A stretch of 64,000 bases of DNA from Flavobacterium sp. SH_e (lineage in GTDB: Bacteria; Bacteroidota; Bacteroidia; Flavobacteriales; Flavobacteriaceae). Under the pieces are notes generated by a model, which worked only from the letters and a program-made list of their open reading frames with translations, ran no database searches and was not told the origin of the DNA. Of this stretch, positions 35,509 through 44,731 are shown in pieces. Position 1 is the stretch's first letter, and each line of letters begins with the position of its first letter. The stretch spans positions 1,153,540-1,217,539 of the forward strand of contig NZ_JAOVZN010000006.1 in assembly GCF_025717045.1 (NCBI RefSeq). The letters run 5' to 3'. The position numbers and the translations under genes are program-made.

Positions 35509-35745
35509 GTTTCAGGTTTCAGGTTTCAAGTTTCAGGTTGTAATCTTTGACGAGTAAATTTTACCGCAAAGCACGCTAAGTTTTTATAGTTTGCATTTAG
35601 AATGTACAAAGTTCGCAAAGCTTTATCAATGAATAGCTTTGCGAACTTTGCGTTTTATAAAATCTTATAGAAAAAACTTAGCGTGCTTTGCGTTAAAATA
35701 AGCATCCAGCTCAAAACCTGAAACCTGAAACTTAAAACTTGAAAC
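35509..35745. repeat. Triple-shell nested inverted repeat
   Basis: Innermost arms: CAAAGTTCGCAAAGCT (35607-35622) and its inverse (35635-35650), perfect 16 bp with a 12-base loop. Middle arms: a 21-bp perfect pair, 35565-35585 (starts CGCAAAGCACGCTAAG) with 35672-35692. Outer arms: repeated TTTCAGGTTTCAAG words (35509-35539) with their inverse (35715-35745). Sits between the convergent ABC-F and App1 genes. It holds no gene. Could fold as a 237-base cruciform or a very strong bidirectional terminator. Confidence 0.9.
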
Positions 35746-35750
35746 AAAAT

Positions 35751-36713
35751 CTATTTAATAATCCCAATAGATCTAGAATGCTCAATCGCTTTACTGCTTT
35801 CTTTAAAATAACACACAGAAACATTCAGACTTTCTAAATTATTTAAAATCTTTATTACTTCTTTTTTCTGATTTTTGCCAGTTTGCCTAATGTAAACTGC
35901 AATTACTGTTACAGGAAATATTTTGCAGATTCTTTCGTACAACATTGGATCGTGTTGAGAATCATCACCCATTAAAACATATTTTAAAGTCGGATAAAAT
36001 TCTACAACATGTCTTATTTTTTCGAATTTATGATCGTGATTTCCTCTTCCGCTCATGAAGAAATCCGTAATTCCTCTTTTGATATCTTTTAGAAGAAAAA
36101 CCGCTTTTGGCAATTTATTAATTCGGGTAAATTTGGCAATAAATCGATACAAATTCCATTCGCTGCTTGAAATGTAGAAAAAAGCGTTTACTTCTTCTAC
36201 ATTATCTCTTCCAGCAGAACTTAACGCTTGATAGTGAGGCACAACATCTTTGAAAACTTTTCGGTCGTTTACATTTCTAAATAATAAAATATAAAGTTTT
36301 CGAAAGAAATTATTCGTGTGGGAAATCAAAAAAGTATCATCAATATCTGATATGATTCCCAGTTTTCCCTTATGAGGCCTTATAAAACTGCCTTCGCAAG
36401 TTACGGTTTCGTTTTTATATTTTAAACTGACCTCATAAGGCATCCATCCAAAATGGGTTTCTTTTTCTAATGGAATGCAGAAATTAAAATAACCATCATC
36501 GAGTGTTTTGGTATGAATTACTTCATTGTTGTAATGCAAATAAACATCAAAATTTTTAATGGTTTTTATTCTGAATAATTTGAGAATCGAAGTTGCATTT
36601 CTTAATTTTCTTCTTTCAAAATTGTATTTGTTTTCTCTTTTTAAAACATGCCCCATTACAATTAACTCTTGCTCATTTGCATAACCTCGATATAATTGTA
36701 GAATTGGTTTCAT
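35751..36713 (-). CDS. App1-family phosphatase (DUF2183)
   Basis: A 320-residue soluble protein. Residues 123-127 give the HAD-type DxDxT motif (SDIDDTFLIS). App1-type segments surround it (LGIISDIDDT, FFYISSSEWNLYRFIAKF, KYVLMGDDSQHDPMLYERI, and YIRQTGK near the end). App1 of yeast is a Mg-dependent phosphatidate phosphatase; bacterial relatives are predicted lipid phosphatases. The divergent partner is a lipid-kinase-like gene, which suggests a lipid phosphate role for the pair (inference). Confidence 0.88.
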   Translation of the reverse strand: MKPILQLYRGYANEQELIVMGHVLKRENKYNFERRKLRNATSILKLFRIKTIKNFDVYLHYNNEVIHTKTLDDGYFNFCIPLEKETHFGWMPYEVSLKYKNETVTCEGSFIRPHKGKLGIISDIDDTFLISHTNNFFRKLYILLFRNVNDRKVFKDVVPHYQALSSAGRDNVEEVNAFFYISSSEWNLYRFIAKFTRINKLPKAVFLLKDIKRGITDFFMSGRGNHDHKFEKIRHVVEFYPTLKYVLMGDDSQHDPMLYERICKIFPVTVIAVYIRQTGKNQKKEVIKILNNLESLNVSVCYFKESSKAIEHSRSIGIIK

Positions 36714-36775
36714 TAATTATGTATATTTATGTAACTGTAATTTACTTAATTTTAATTGTTTTTAAAAATAAAATT

Positions 36776-37645
36776 TTGAAAAAGAATATTCTATTTGTTG
36801 TAAATCCTATTTCTGGAGACTTGGATAAATCTGATTTGATTGATGCTGTTAGAGAATTTGCAACAACTAATCAGTTTGATTTGGAAGTTTATGAAACAAC
36901 TGGAAAGAATGATTTAAGAGCGATACAATATTTATACGATGAATATCTACCAGAACGAATTATTGTTGCTGGAGGCGATGGAACTATAAAAATGGTCGCC
37001 GAGGCAATGGAAGATCAAGATGTTGTAATCGGGATTTTGCCTGCGGGATCTGCAAACGGACTTTCGGTAGACTTAAATCTTCCTCTTGGAATAGAGGAGA
37101 ACCTTAAAATAGCTTTTTTGCACCATTATATAGAAATGGATATGATTTGCATCAACGGAAAAAAAAGCATTCATTTAAGCGACCTTGGATTAAATGCTAA
37201 TTTGGTGAAGAATTACGAGCAAAGTGATATTCGTGGTTTTTGGGGATATGCATTGCAGGCTTTTACAACGCTAAAAGAATCTGAAGAGCCTTTTGTAGCT
37301 ACTATTTCAGCAAATAATAAAACAGTGGAACATATTGCAAGAATGATCGTTATTGCTAATTCGCAGAAATATGGAACAGGCGTAATCATAAATCCAAATG
37401 GTTCTATGAATGATGGAAAGTTTGAATTAGTAATTTTAAAAAGCCTTGATTTGCTTTTAATTGGAAAAATTATCACAGGAAATATGCCAATTGATTCAGA
37501 TGATATTGTGATTATTTCGACAGATAAAGCTGAAATAAAAACGGATTATCCCGTTAATTTTCAAATTGATGGAGAATATTGCGGGGCGCAGACTTCTTTG
37601 GAAATCGATATTTTGCATAAACAAATGAAAATTGCTGTACCGTGA
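36776..37645 (+). CDS. Diacylglycerol/lipid kinase family protein
   Basis: About 289 residues from a TTG start at 36776 (LKKNILFVVNPISGD), the normal start for DAGK_cat proteins. An in-frame ATG at 36719 would put it only 5 bases from the divergent App1 start and add 19 hydrophobic residues, so it is less likely. Motifs: VNPISGD, VAGGDGTIKMVAEAM (ATP/phosphate loop), GILPAGSANGLSVDL, and DGKFELVIL in the C-terminal domain. Family role: phosphorylates diacylglycerol or a related lipid. Start is uncertain. Confidence 0.87.
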   Translation: MKKNILFVVNPISGDLDKSDLIDAVREFATTNQFDLEVYETTGKNDLRAIQYLYDEYLPERIIVAGGDGTIKMVAEAMEDQDVVIGILPAGSANGLSVDLNLPLGIEENLKIAFLHHYIEMDMICINGKKSIHLSDLGLNANLVKNYEQSDIRGFWGYALQAFTTLKESEEPFVATISANNKTVEHIARMIVIANSQKYGTGVIINPNGSMNDGKFELVILKSLDLLLIGKIITGNMPIDSDDIVIISTDKAEIKTDYPVNFQIDGEYCGAQTSLEIDILHKQMKIAVP

Positions 37646-37780
37646 TTGGGATTGATATTTTATTGAAGAAATATTAGTATTAAATAATATCCATGGTTGA
37701 GCTTTTTTAGCTCTGGAAGAACGAAATATTTGTAGAAAATTAGCAATAAAACAAAAAGCCCCAGCGGAGCGATACATTTT

Positions 37781-38926
37781 TTATTTAAACGGATTTCGTT
37801 CCTGCCATTCCGTTTTTGGTTCCAAATAATTGAAAAATCTCGAAATGTTATGATTAATTAAAGCATTGCTATGCGTGATTAAACCATACATTTTAATTGG
37901 TTTTGCTCCAACCGAACTTTTAATTTCAAGAGCTGTTCTGGCAAAAACAATTTCTTTGAAACCTTTCTTTATAGAATAAGCAATCATATCGTAAAGCATA
38001 TTTAAATACAGCATTTTTTCGCGTTGAACACTTTCATCGTAACCAAGAAAATACGTGTCCATGACATCGCCATTTTTGATTAAAGTATTGAAGCCAATTA
38101 ATTTTTCGTCTAAGAAATAGCCATAAAGAAGAAAGTTTTCTCCCATTATTTCTTTAAAAAAGCTAAAATGATTTCGAGCTAGAAAAAAAGTATTGAAAGG
38201 AGCATTTTTTGCAACATGAAAATACAAGTCGTAAATCACATCTTCATATTGTTTAATGTCAGAAAGTGACATTTGTTGTTTTACAATTCCTTCCGATTTT
38301 TTACGTGCACGTTTGTATTGATCCCGATATTTTTTAGATAAAGCATCGATATAATCTTGTTCTGATTTCCAGTTTTTATTGATTTCAAAAATCATATTTG
38401 GCTGGGTCGAAAACGTATAATTGTTTTTAAATTCAGCTTGAAGAGGTTCTATTTCTTTGGCCGTAAAATCTTTAATGCTGGTTATATGTACTTTCTTTCC
38501 GTTTTCTTTTAAGTCCTTTTTTAGCTGATTAATAGCTTTATGAAGTATTTTAACAGCTTTAGATTCTTTGACGTTTTTATCAAAAATAAATGCATTTTGT
38601 CCTGTAAGCATATTATTTCCAATAAACAAAACATGCGAAGCAAAATTCTTTAAAGCAAAATTACGGACAGAAGTTTTTAAGCATTTATCACGCTCCCCGA
38701 AAGATTCAAGTTTCTCAGCAAATAAGAATTGTGTCAAAACAATCCCAATTAGTTTTTCTTCTTCAAAAAGGCCAATAAAATGACAAGTCATATTTACTGG
38801 ACAAGAGTTTTCCAGCACTTCGAGATATTCTCGTGTCAAAAAAATGTTATTTGTTGCCAGCGAGTTCCATTCTAAGGGCAGTAATGAAGCGCTTTTGTAA
38901 ATCTGGAAAGAATAAGTTGTATTCAA
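37781..38926 (-). CDS. GNAT-fold acyltransferase-like protein
   Basis: A 381-residue protein resembling the BioF2/FemAB-like GNAT group (DUF482-type). Marks are SLATNNIFLTREYLEVLENS, ALSKKYRDQYKRARKKSEG, the DLYFHVAKNAPFNTFFLARNH segment and LIGFNTLIKNGDVMDTYFLGYD near the acyl-CoA fold. Likely transfers an amino acid or acyl group; peptidoglycan link cannot be shown. The gene is separated from the DUF1761 gene upstream by a terminator. Confidence 0.75.
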   Translation of the reverse strand: MNTTYSFQIYKSASLLPLEWNSLATNNIFLTREYLEVLENSCPVNMTCHFIGLFEEEKLIGIVLTQFLFAEKLESFGERDKCLKTSVRNFALKNFASHVLFIGNNMLTGQNAFIFDKNVKESKAVKILHKAINQLKKDLKENGKKVHITSIKDFTAKEIEPLQAEFKNNYTFSTQPNMIFEINKNWKSEQDYIDALSKKYRDQYKRARKKSEGIVKQQMSLSDIKQYEDVIYDLYFHVAKNAPFNTFFLARNHFSFFKEIMGENFLLYGYFLDEKLIGFNTLIKNGDVMDTYFLGYDESVQREKMLYLNMLYDMIAYSIKKGFKEIVFARTALEIKSSVGAKPIKMYGLITHSNALINHNISRFFNYLEPKTEWQERNPFK

Positions 38927-38996
38927 AAGTGTCAGCTAATTTCTTCAAAATTAGATAATATTTATAATAACTAATGGGGTTTAAGTTATTATTAAG

Positions 38997-39033
38997 AAAA
39001 CCCGTCTGAAATTTAGTTTTCAAACGGGTTTTT
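38997..39033 (-). terminator. Terminator of the DUF1761 gene
   Basis: Arms AAAACCCGT / ACGGGTTTT (perfect 9 bp), extended by TTTCAGA-type pairs, with a T-run on the minus strand. Located 13 bases after the stop at 39046. Confidence 0.8.
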
Positions 39034-39045
39034 ATATGAATTTTA

Positions 39046-39534
39046 TTAAGCGAATCCGCAGATGATTCCGCCCATAAGAGTTAGGGTTAACATCCAATAG
39101 CCGCTATGTACAAAGATATATTTCCAAGATTTTCTTTCGAACAAACCATTGATACCGATAATTGGAAATGCGAAAAATAATCCAGACATAAATCCATGAA
39201 GTGCTCCGTGTTTAAAAGTTCTATAAGCCATTCCGTAATCTGCCATAAAAGCTGCAAAAGAAGGTTTAGCGCTTTCCATCAAAGGCGGTCCGCCAACCAT
39301 TCCGATTGCGCCAGATTGATGAATAGTCAACGACATTAAAGTCATTGTAATCATTAAAGAAAAAATGTACGTTAATCCGAAGATTTTAAGCATGTTTCCT
39401 TTTCGTAACTCTTCTTGAGTAAAATTGTTTTCTCTCATCCAGATCGTCCCGAATACTTTTGGGTTGTACCAAATAAAGCCAGTTACCAATGTTACAATTG
39501 CGGCAAGAAACAATGCAGCGAAGTTAATTTCCAT
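39046..39534 (-). CDS. DUF1761 domain-containing membrane protein
   Basis: A 162-residue protein with four predicted helices (NFAALFLAAIVTLVTGFIWY, IFGLTYIFSLMITMTLMSL, LHGFMSGLFFAFPIIGING, WMLTLTLMGGIICGF). WYNPKVFGTIWMRENN after the first helix is the family mark. Function unknown. A -7 box TACATTTG lies 28 bases upstream. Confidence 0.85.
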   Translation of the reverse strand: MEINFAALFLAAIVTLVTGFIWYNPKVFGTIWMRENNFTQEELRKGNMLKIFGLTYIFSLMITMTLMSLTIHQSGAIGMVGGPPLMESAKPSFAAFMADYGMAYRTFKHGALHGFMSGLFFAFPIIGINGLFERKSWKYIFVHSGYWMLTLTLMGGIICGFA

Positions 39535-39561
39535 AATATGAGGTTTTTAGAATTAGTTGAT

Positions 39562-39569
39562 CAAATGTA
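39562..39569 (-). promoter_or_regulatory. -7 box of the DUF1761 gene
   Basis: Minus-strand TACATTTG matches TAnnTTTG, 28 bases before the ATG. Confidence 0.45.
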
Positions 39570-39712
39570 ATCAAAAATAAAATAGAATTTAGAAATATTA
39601 AAAGTAGTATAAATCTTTCAATATAAATTTTTATCAACACTTTGCCTAGATATAGTGCATTTTATCTGCGAAATGTATAATTTAGACGACAGATTAAGTT
39701 GCAAAATCGATT

Positions 39713-40555
39713 ATGAAAGTTTTAGTTATTTTTCTTTATACATTTCTGTTTTCGCTGAGTGTGCTGGCAGATACTGTTTCGGACAAAGAAAAAGAGGCGC
39801 TCATACAATTGTATCATGCAACAAATGGATCTCAGTGGAAAAAGAAATGGGATTTAAGTTTGTCTGTTTCAACCTGGTATGGTGTTCGATCTGAAAATGG
39901 AAAAGTCGTTGCGTTGAATTTGTCCAACAATAACTTACATGGAAAATTGCCTGAAGCCTTTTTTGGTCTTGTTAATTTAGAAACCGTAAATCTTGAAAAG
40001 AATAAAATTGAAGGGAATTTATCTTCTTCTGTTTTTAATTTAAAAGAATTAGAAACGCTTAATATTTCAGATAACAGATTGTCAGGAACAATTCCAGCTT
40101 CCATTTGTCAATTGAGTAAATTGAAAGATTTGGAGCTTTTTGACAATAAAATTTCAGGACAACTTCCTTCAGAAATTGGAAAATTAAATCAGTTGGAAAT
40201 CTTAGCCGTTTTCAATAATGAAATTCAAGGAAAATTGCCTGTTTCGATTTATAAGATTTCAAGTCTAAAAGTGCTTTTGTTGAACAATAATAAGTTCTGT
40301 GGAAGTTTGACAGAAGAAATAAGTAACTTTACAGCTTTGGAGAATTTAAGCTTATTTGATAATAATTTTAATGGCGGAGTTCCGAAAACAATTGAAAAAC
40401 TTGTAAATCTGTCCGAATTGAACCTTTCATACAATAAATTTACAGGAGAAGTCTCAAAGAAAATAGCATGGTTAGATGCATTGAATATGACAATGATAGA
40501 CGAAAATGGAAATCCGTTTTTATTAGAAATAAACCAAGAAAATAAATTACAATAG
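39713..40555 (+). CDS. Secreted leucine-rich-repeat protein (plant-type repeats)
   Basis: A 280-residue exported protein: signal peptide (MKVLVIFLYTFLFSLSVLA), a cap segment (EKEALIQLYHATNGSQWKKK, STWYGV) and about eight LRRs of 24 residues. The pattern L.L..N.LSG.IP..I..L..L..L is the plant-specific LRR class (DNRLSGTIPASICQLSKLKD, FDNKISGQLPSEIGKLNQLE). Such proteins in Bacteroidota are usually secreted or surface attached and bind ligands. No C-terminal sorting domain. Function unknown. Confidence 0.88.
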   Translation: MKVLVIFLYTFLFSLSVLADTVSDKEKEALIQLYHATNGSQWKKKWDLSLSVSTWYGVRSENGKVVALNLSNNNLHGKLPEAFFGLVNLETVNLEKNKIEGNLSSSVFNLKELETLNISDNRLSGTIPASICQLSKLKDLELFDNKISGQLPSEIGKLNQLEILAVFNNEIQGKLPVSIYKISSLKVLLLNNNKFCGSLTEEISNFTALENLSLFDNNFNGGVPKTIEKLVNLSELNLSYNKFTGEVSKKIAWLDALNMTMIDENGNPFLLEINQENKLQ

Positions 40556-40635
40556 TTTACCCAAAATTAATCGATGCTTATGAATGAATTTTACACTCGT
40601 TAAACAAGTTGATTAAATATATTTAGTTAATTGCC

Positions 40636-40659
40636 AAAACCGTAATTCGTTACGGTTTT
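40636..40659 (+). terminator. Terminator of the LRR gene with TTCG loop
   Basis: Perfect 10-bp arms AAAACCGTAA / TTACGGTTTT closed by a TTCG tetraloop, 80 bases after the stop of the LRR gene. Confidence 0.8.
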
Positions 40660-40813
40660 CTGGTTTCTAGACCTTTCGTTTCACAAAAAATAACATTTAA
40701 TTTAGACTTTATTTTGTTATGTTTGCCTAAAAATTTTATAACTTTAATATCCGTTTAAAAAGCAAAAGCTGAGTTATCAGCGCCTATTACTAATCACTTA
40801 ATAAGCAGAAATT

Positions 40814-41119
40814 ATGACACTACAATATCAAGGTGAACAATACGGAAAGCCAACAACTTTTACCATCAGAATTATTGGTAATAATTTATCAAAAAGTAGT
40901 TCAAATTATCAAATTGATCTTTTGGTTGGCGATAAAAAATTACCAACTTTTACAAGTGAAATTCACCAAAGTCTTTCTAATTGTTTAAAAGAAATTTACT
41001 TGTTCAGAAAACATAACGGAATCAATTTCAACGAATCAACTGAGAAAATCGTTTCGCTTTATGTTCCTTACGATAAAGTTTTGTACAATCACAATAAATA
41101 TGCTTTGTTTAGAGCATAA
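40814..41119 (+). CDS. Small hypothetical protein, 101 aa
   Basis: A soluble, basic 101-residue protein. Alternating strands are likely (FTIRIIGNNL, YQIDLLVGDKKLPTFT, IVSLYVPYDKVLY). No recognised domain, signal peptide or metal motif. A bidirectional terminator follows directly. Looks like a normal conserved gene by its codon use, but no function can be given. Confidence 0.7.
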   Translation: MTLQYQGEQYGKPTTFTIRIIGNNLSKSSSNYQIDLLVGDKKLPTFTSEIHQSLSNCLKEIYLFRKHNGINFNESTEKIVSLYVPYDKVLYNHNKYALFRA

Positions 41120-41141
41120 TTTTTCTCAAAACATGAAATTT

Positions 41142-41173
41142 AAAAAAGACCATTTGAAAAAATGGTCTTTTTT
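41142..41173. terminator. Bidirectional terminator
   Basis: Perfect 14-bp arms AAAAAAGACCATTT / AAATGGTCTTTTTT with a 4-base loop, A-run left and T-run right. Serves the 101-residue gene on plus and the propeller gene on minus. Confidence 0.9.
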
Positions 41174-41174
41174 G

Positions 41175-42371
41175 TTATCTGATTATTTTTAAATAAGCGC
41201 TATAAATATCTTCTTTTAGAGAAGTTCGCATATAGTATACGTTTTCGTCTTTTTCCTTTAAATCAAACTGAATTAAACCTGCATCACAATAGTAATACAA
41301 TAAGTTGTCATCATTTGGAAATTCAATATTTGAAACAGGCAAAGTTGTCAATTTTAACTCATATGCGATTTCACCATTTGATAAATCCAATTCAAAAAGT
41401 TTCTTCTTACGGGTATATCCCCAAAGATTGTCGTTTTCTCTTGTAATGTATTCGATATTGTCGCCATTAATATCAGTTTTCCATAGCTGAGTTCCTGTTT
41501 TTGAATCTACAGCATAGATAGAAGTAGATGTTGAACCTTGCGCTGCAAAATAGATGTTTTTGTCTTTACTAACTATGCGTTCCTTGCTATTGTATTGATT
41601 TTCATCAAATTTAAATTGCCATACAATATCAAGTTGAGGGCTTAAAGCAAAAAGCGAATTTTTTTCACTTGTAATAAATACATTTTCGCCATCAGTTATA
41701 GGTTGTCCGCTCATTACTTCCTCAAAGGTTTTTTGATTAAGGACTTTTCCTGTATTTGCATCAAAACTATAAACATTCATTCCGCTTTGCGTGAAAATTT
41801 TGTTGCCAAAAAATAAGGGCGGAATGTCGTTCGTTGGGGTTTCGAATTTGTAGCTCCATGCTAAACTTCCGTCTTTTATATTAAGTGCATATAAATTACT
41901 GCTTTGATTCTGATTTTGAGCCGTTATATACAATTTCCCATTTTGTATAACCGGAGTTTGATCTTTTAAAACAATCTGATCGGTAACATTTCCTAATCTC
42001 GATTTCCAGAAAATATCTCCAGTTTGATTGTCTACTGCGAGAATTTCACCATTTATAAATGGAACATATACAACACCATCAGCTATTGTTACTTTATTGG
42101 CACACATTTCAGTAAAAGAATCGGCAGCTTTTACAGTCCAGACGATTGATTCAGATTCTAAATCGTATGAAAAAAGGGAACCATCATAATCATAAATTAA
42201 GATTGACGCTTCATCTAAAGAAACTTTTTTAAGCGGACGAAGTGATTTATTAACGACTGTTTCTGCTTTAGTGTTGGAAACAGTTTTATCTGGTTTTGCA
42301 GCTGCAGGTACTTGTCCGAACATATCTAGAACAGCAAATACAAATAAAAAAGTTATTAGTTGTTTTTTCAT
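41175..42371 (-). CDS. PQQ-type beta-propeller protein, exported
   Basis: A 398-residue protein with a signal peptide (MKKQLITFLFVFAVLDMFGQ). Repeats of about 45 residues resemble the PQQ-like/BamB blade (VYVPFINGEILAVDNQTGDIFWKSRLG, YALNIKDGSLAWSYKFETP, IYAVDSKTGTQLWKTDINGD), suggesting 7-8 blades. No catalytic residues of quinoprotein dehydrogenases, so a binding or scaffold role is more likely (inference). Not near outer-membrane assembly genes, so BamB is not claimed. Confidence 0.82.
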   Translation of the reverse strand: MKKQLITFLFVFAVLDMFGQVPAAAKPDKTVSNTKAETVVNKSLRPLKKVSLDEASILIYDYDGSLFSYDLESESIVWTVKAADSFTEMCANKVTIADGVVYVPFINGEILAVDNQTGDIFWKSRLGNVTDQIVLKDQTPVIQNGKLYITAQNQNQSSNLYALNIKDGSLAWSYKFETPTNDIPPLFFGNKIFTQSGMNVYSFDANTGKVLNQKTFEEVMSGQPITDGENVFITSEKNSLFALSPQLDIVWQFKFDENQYNSKERIVSKDKNIYFAAQGSTSTSIYAVDSKTGTQLWKTDINGDNIEYITRENDNLWGYTRKKKLFELDLSNGEIAYELKLTTLPVSNIEFPNDDNLLYYYCDAGLIQFDLKEKDENVYYMRTSLKEDIYSAYLKIIR

Positions 42372-42549
42372 TTTTAAGATTTAGGTTTTTATAATTTGAT
42401 TTGAGGCAATTATTTGAGTTGAAAAATATAACTATTTAACGTAAAAAAGATGGATTAAATATTAGCAAAGTGTTTTATTTTTTAATCTTTTACAATCAAA
42501 AAAATCAAACTGATGCAAGTGTCAAATATAGAAAAAAAATAGATGAGAG

Positions 42550-44070
42550 TTATGAAGAATGCGTGCTAGGAAAATAGGTTGCTAGGAGATTTAGAGTTGT
42601 TTCATAGATCGTTTTTCTCCTCACTTTTGCAACTAACCAAGATAAGAAACTCATAATAAAAATATCTTTAGGTCCGTTTTGTGCTAAAATTATAAAATCT
42701 TCTATTTCTTCTTGGAACTTTTGAGTTTGTATAATTTCGGGTTTCATCACATATTGTTCTGCAAACAGAAGATATTGAACAACACGTTCTTCGTCTACCG
42801 TTAAAAGATATTTTTTATACCGTCGTTTAAAACTTTTTATTCTAGACAAAGCTAGCTCTGTGTTTTCTTGCTGTGCATGCAAAAGAATTTCGACAAGACA
42901 TTTTTTTATTGTCCAGTCCATTCCCATCTTTTTTTCGTACCAGTTGTCTGTATGATTTAATTTTGTCATTTCTTTTACGGCAATGCGTCCAGTATTTTGC
43001 TGTATGTAAAAAACGATAAGCATAAGCCTAATGTCATTGCTATCGTTTGGATCTGCTTTTTTGTTGGAAGAAAGTGCTTTTTCGGCAATTTCTATTGCTT
43101 TATGCGAACGTCCAAGATAATTTTCATTGAAAGCTAACAATAAAAAATAGCGAAGGCAGAAACGCTGATAATATTTGCCAGATTGTTTCTGAAGTTCTGT
43201 AAACATCAAATCGAGATAACCCAAAGATTCAGTAAACTGGCCATTTCTAAAATAGAAATTAGCTATAAAATATAAGATGTAAATATGATAGTATAAATGT
43301 CTATCTGTCAAATCGTTTTTCCTGCTAATGAAACGATAACTTTTGAGAACAAAAGGTTGTATAAGCGCGTAATTGTTGTTTATGGAAGCATATTCATTCG
43401 CAATAAATAAAATTTGATACAGCGATTTAAAAGTCAATCCTTGTTTTAATGATATTCCATTTGTTTCAATAGTGCTTTTTATGAGAGCCTGAAAATCGAC
43501 TATTCGGCCTTCGTGATAAATAGCAGCGAGTTCCCTACGCAATACAGCATAGCCTAAATTAAGCTGTTCCTCATATTCGAGCTTTTTTTTGTTCGATTTG
43601 AACTTCTGTATTATTTTTTCGATTGGTTCCGAAAGATTGAAATGAGCAAATTGAATCTGAGTCAGATAGATTTCGTTGAGAAGACTAAAGTGTTCTATGC
43701 TTAACGCAATCTCTTCGGCTTTTGCAAGACATTTAAAAGCTGTTTTTGTCAATTTATGTTCAAAAAACAAACGACTTACCACAATAAGGCGAAGTGCTGC
43801 ATTTTCTTGCGAAGTATCATTTTCAAAACTTCGATTTGCCATGAAATCAATCATGTTGTCGTAAAGCCTTTTTCTTAACGCATGATATGCATCAGTGCTT
43901 TTTTTATCTTTTATAATATTTTTTGTAATTTTTATATCGTCAGTTTTTAAAGAATTGAATAATTCTATATTTCCTGTATCTTTTCGTTTGTTCTTTTTTG
44001 ATAGATAATATATGAATGCTTTTTTTTCGGTTTCATTCATCATATTTGCTATTTCTTGAAGTGCATTCAT
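42550..44070 (-). CDS. Helical-repeat cytoplasmic protein, unknown
   Basis: A 506-residue protein without signal peptide or membrane segment. Nearly all helical, with TPR-like alternation (LDLMFTELQKQSGKYYQRFC, NYLGRSHKAIEIAEKALSS). The first 60 residues (NMMNETEKKAFIYYLSKKNK, DAYHALRKRLYDNMIDFMAN) look like a separate conserved helical cap. No domain with a known function was recognised. Divergent from the YiaAB gene across a 126-base gap. Confidence 0.7.
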   Translation of the reverse strand: MNALQEIANMMNETEKKAFIYYLSKKNKRKDTGNIELFNSLKTDDIKITKNIIKDKKSTDAYHALRKRLYDNMIDFMANRSFENDTSQENAALRLIVVSRLFFEHKLTKTAFKCLAKAEEIALSIEHFSLLNEIYLTQIQFAHFNLSEPIEKIIQKFKSNKKKLEYEEQLNLGYAVLRRELAAIYHEGRIVDFQALIKSTIETNGISLKQGLTFKSLYQILFIANEYASINNNYALIQPFVLKSYRFISRKNDLTDRHLYYHIYILYFIANFYFRNGQFTESLGYLDLMFTELQKQSGKYYQRFCLRYFLLLAFNENYLGRSHKAIEIAEKALSSNKKADPNDSNDIRLMLIVFYIQQNTGRIAVKEMTKLNHTDNWYEKKMGMDWTIKKCLVEILLHAQQENTELALSRIKSFKRRYKKYLLTVDEERVVQYLLFAEQYVMKPEIIQTQKFQEEIEDFIILAQNGPKDIFIMSFLSWLVAKVRRKTIYETTLNLLATYFPSTHSS

Positions 44071-44196
44071 AAGTGCGATTTTATCAAGGTAAAAATAATA
44101 AAATCTATTTTTATATCGTCAGTTTTGTATAAAAATTGACTTTTACAACTTCTGTTTCATTCGGACATTTGCTTCATAATTATAAAACATAAAATT

Positions 44197-44667
44197 ATGG
44201 AACCGCTAAAATCAAATGAATCAAACAACAATTCAGAACCAAAAAATGCAAGATTAAACAATGCTTATCCTTTAAAGCCAAGCGCCGCTTTCGTTGGTGC
44301 ATCCTGGATGACGTTAATTATAGGTATGACCGCATATTGTATTGGTCTTTATAATTCGGCAATGGCTTACAACGAAAAAGGATATTATTTTACCATTCTT
44401 CTTTTTGGACTTTTCTCAGTAATTTCAGTTCAAAAAAGTGTAAGAGATAGGCTAGAAGGTATTCCCGTAACCGATTTATATTATAGTATAAGCTGGTTTA
44501 GTACCATTGCTTCAATAGTATTATTAATAATTGGTCTTTGGAACGCCGATTTACTCCTAAGCGAAAAAGGATTTTTCGGGATGTCATTTGTATTAGGACT
44601 GTTTTCTGCGCTTGCTGTACAAAAAAACACGAGAGATCTTAAACAATTCGAATCGACTACAATATAG
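44197..44667 (+). CDS. YiaA/YiaB-family inner membrane protein
   Basis: A 156-residue protein with two copies of the YiaAB two-helix unit (SAAFVGASWMTLIIGMTAYC...GYYFTILLFGLFSVISVQKS and IASIVLLIIGLWNADLLLSEKGFFGMSFVLGLFSALAVQKN), four helices in all. Each ends in QK(S/N).RD. Known only as an inner-membrane family of unknown function. Confidence 0.9.
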   Translation: MEPLKSNESNNNSEPKNARLNNAYPLKPSAAFVGASWMTLIIGMTAYCIGLYNSAMAYNEKGYYFTILLFGLFSVISVQKSVRDRLEGIPVTDLYYSISWFSTIASIVLLIIGLWNADLLLSEKGFFGMSFVLGLFSALAVQKNTRDLKQFESTTI

Positions 44668-44731
44668 TTTTTAGCGGGCCTCATTACTGTCACGGAAATG
44701 TGCAGTTTTGAGGTTTTCTAAACTTAATATA

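Noticed and set aside
44669..44680. TAGCGGG match to the 3' end of tRNA-fMet, possible attachment site
   Set aside because: Only 7-8 bases match, and no integrase is present.
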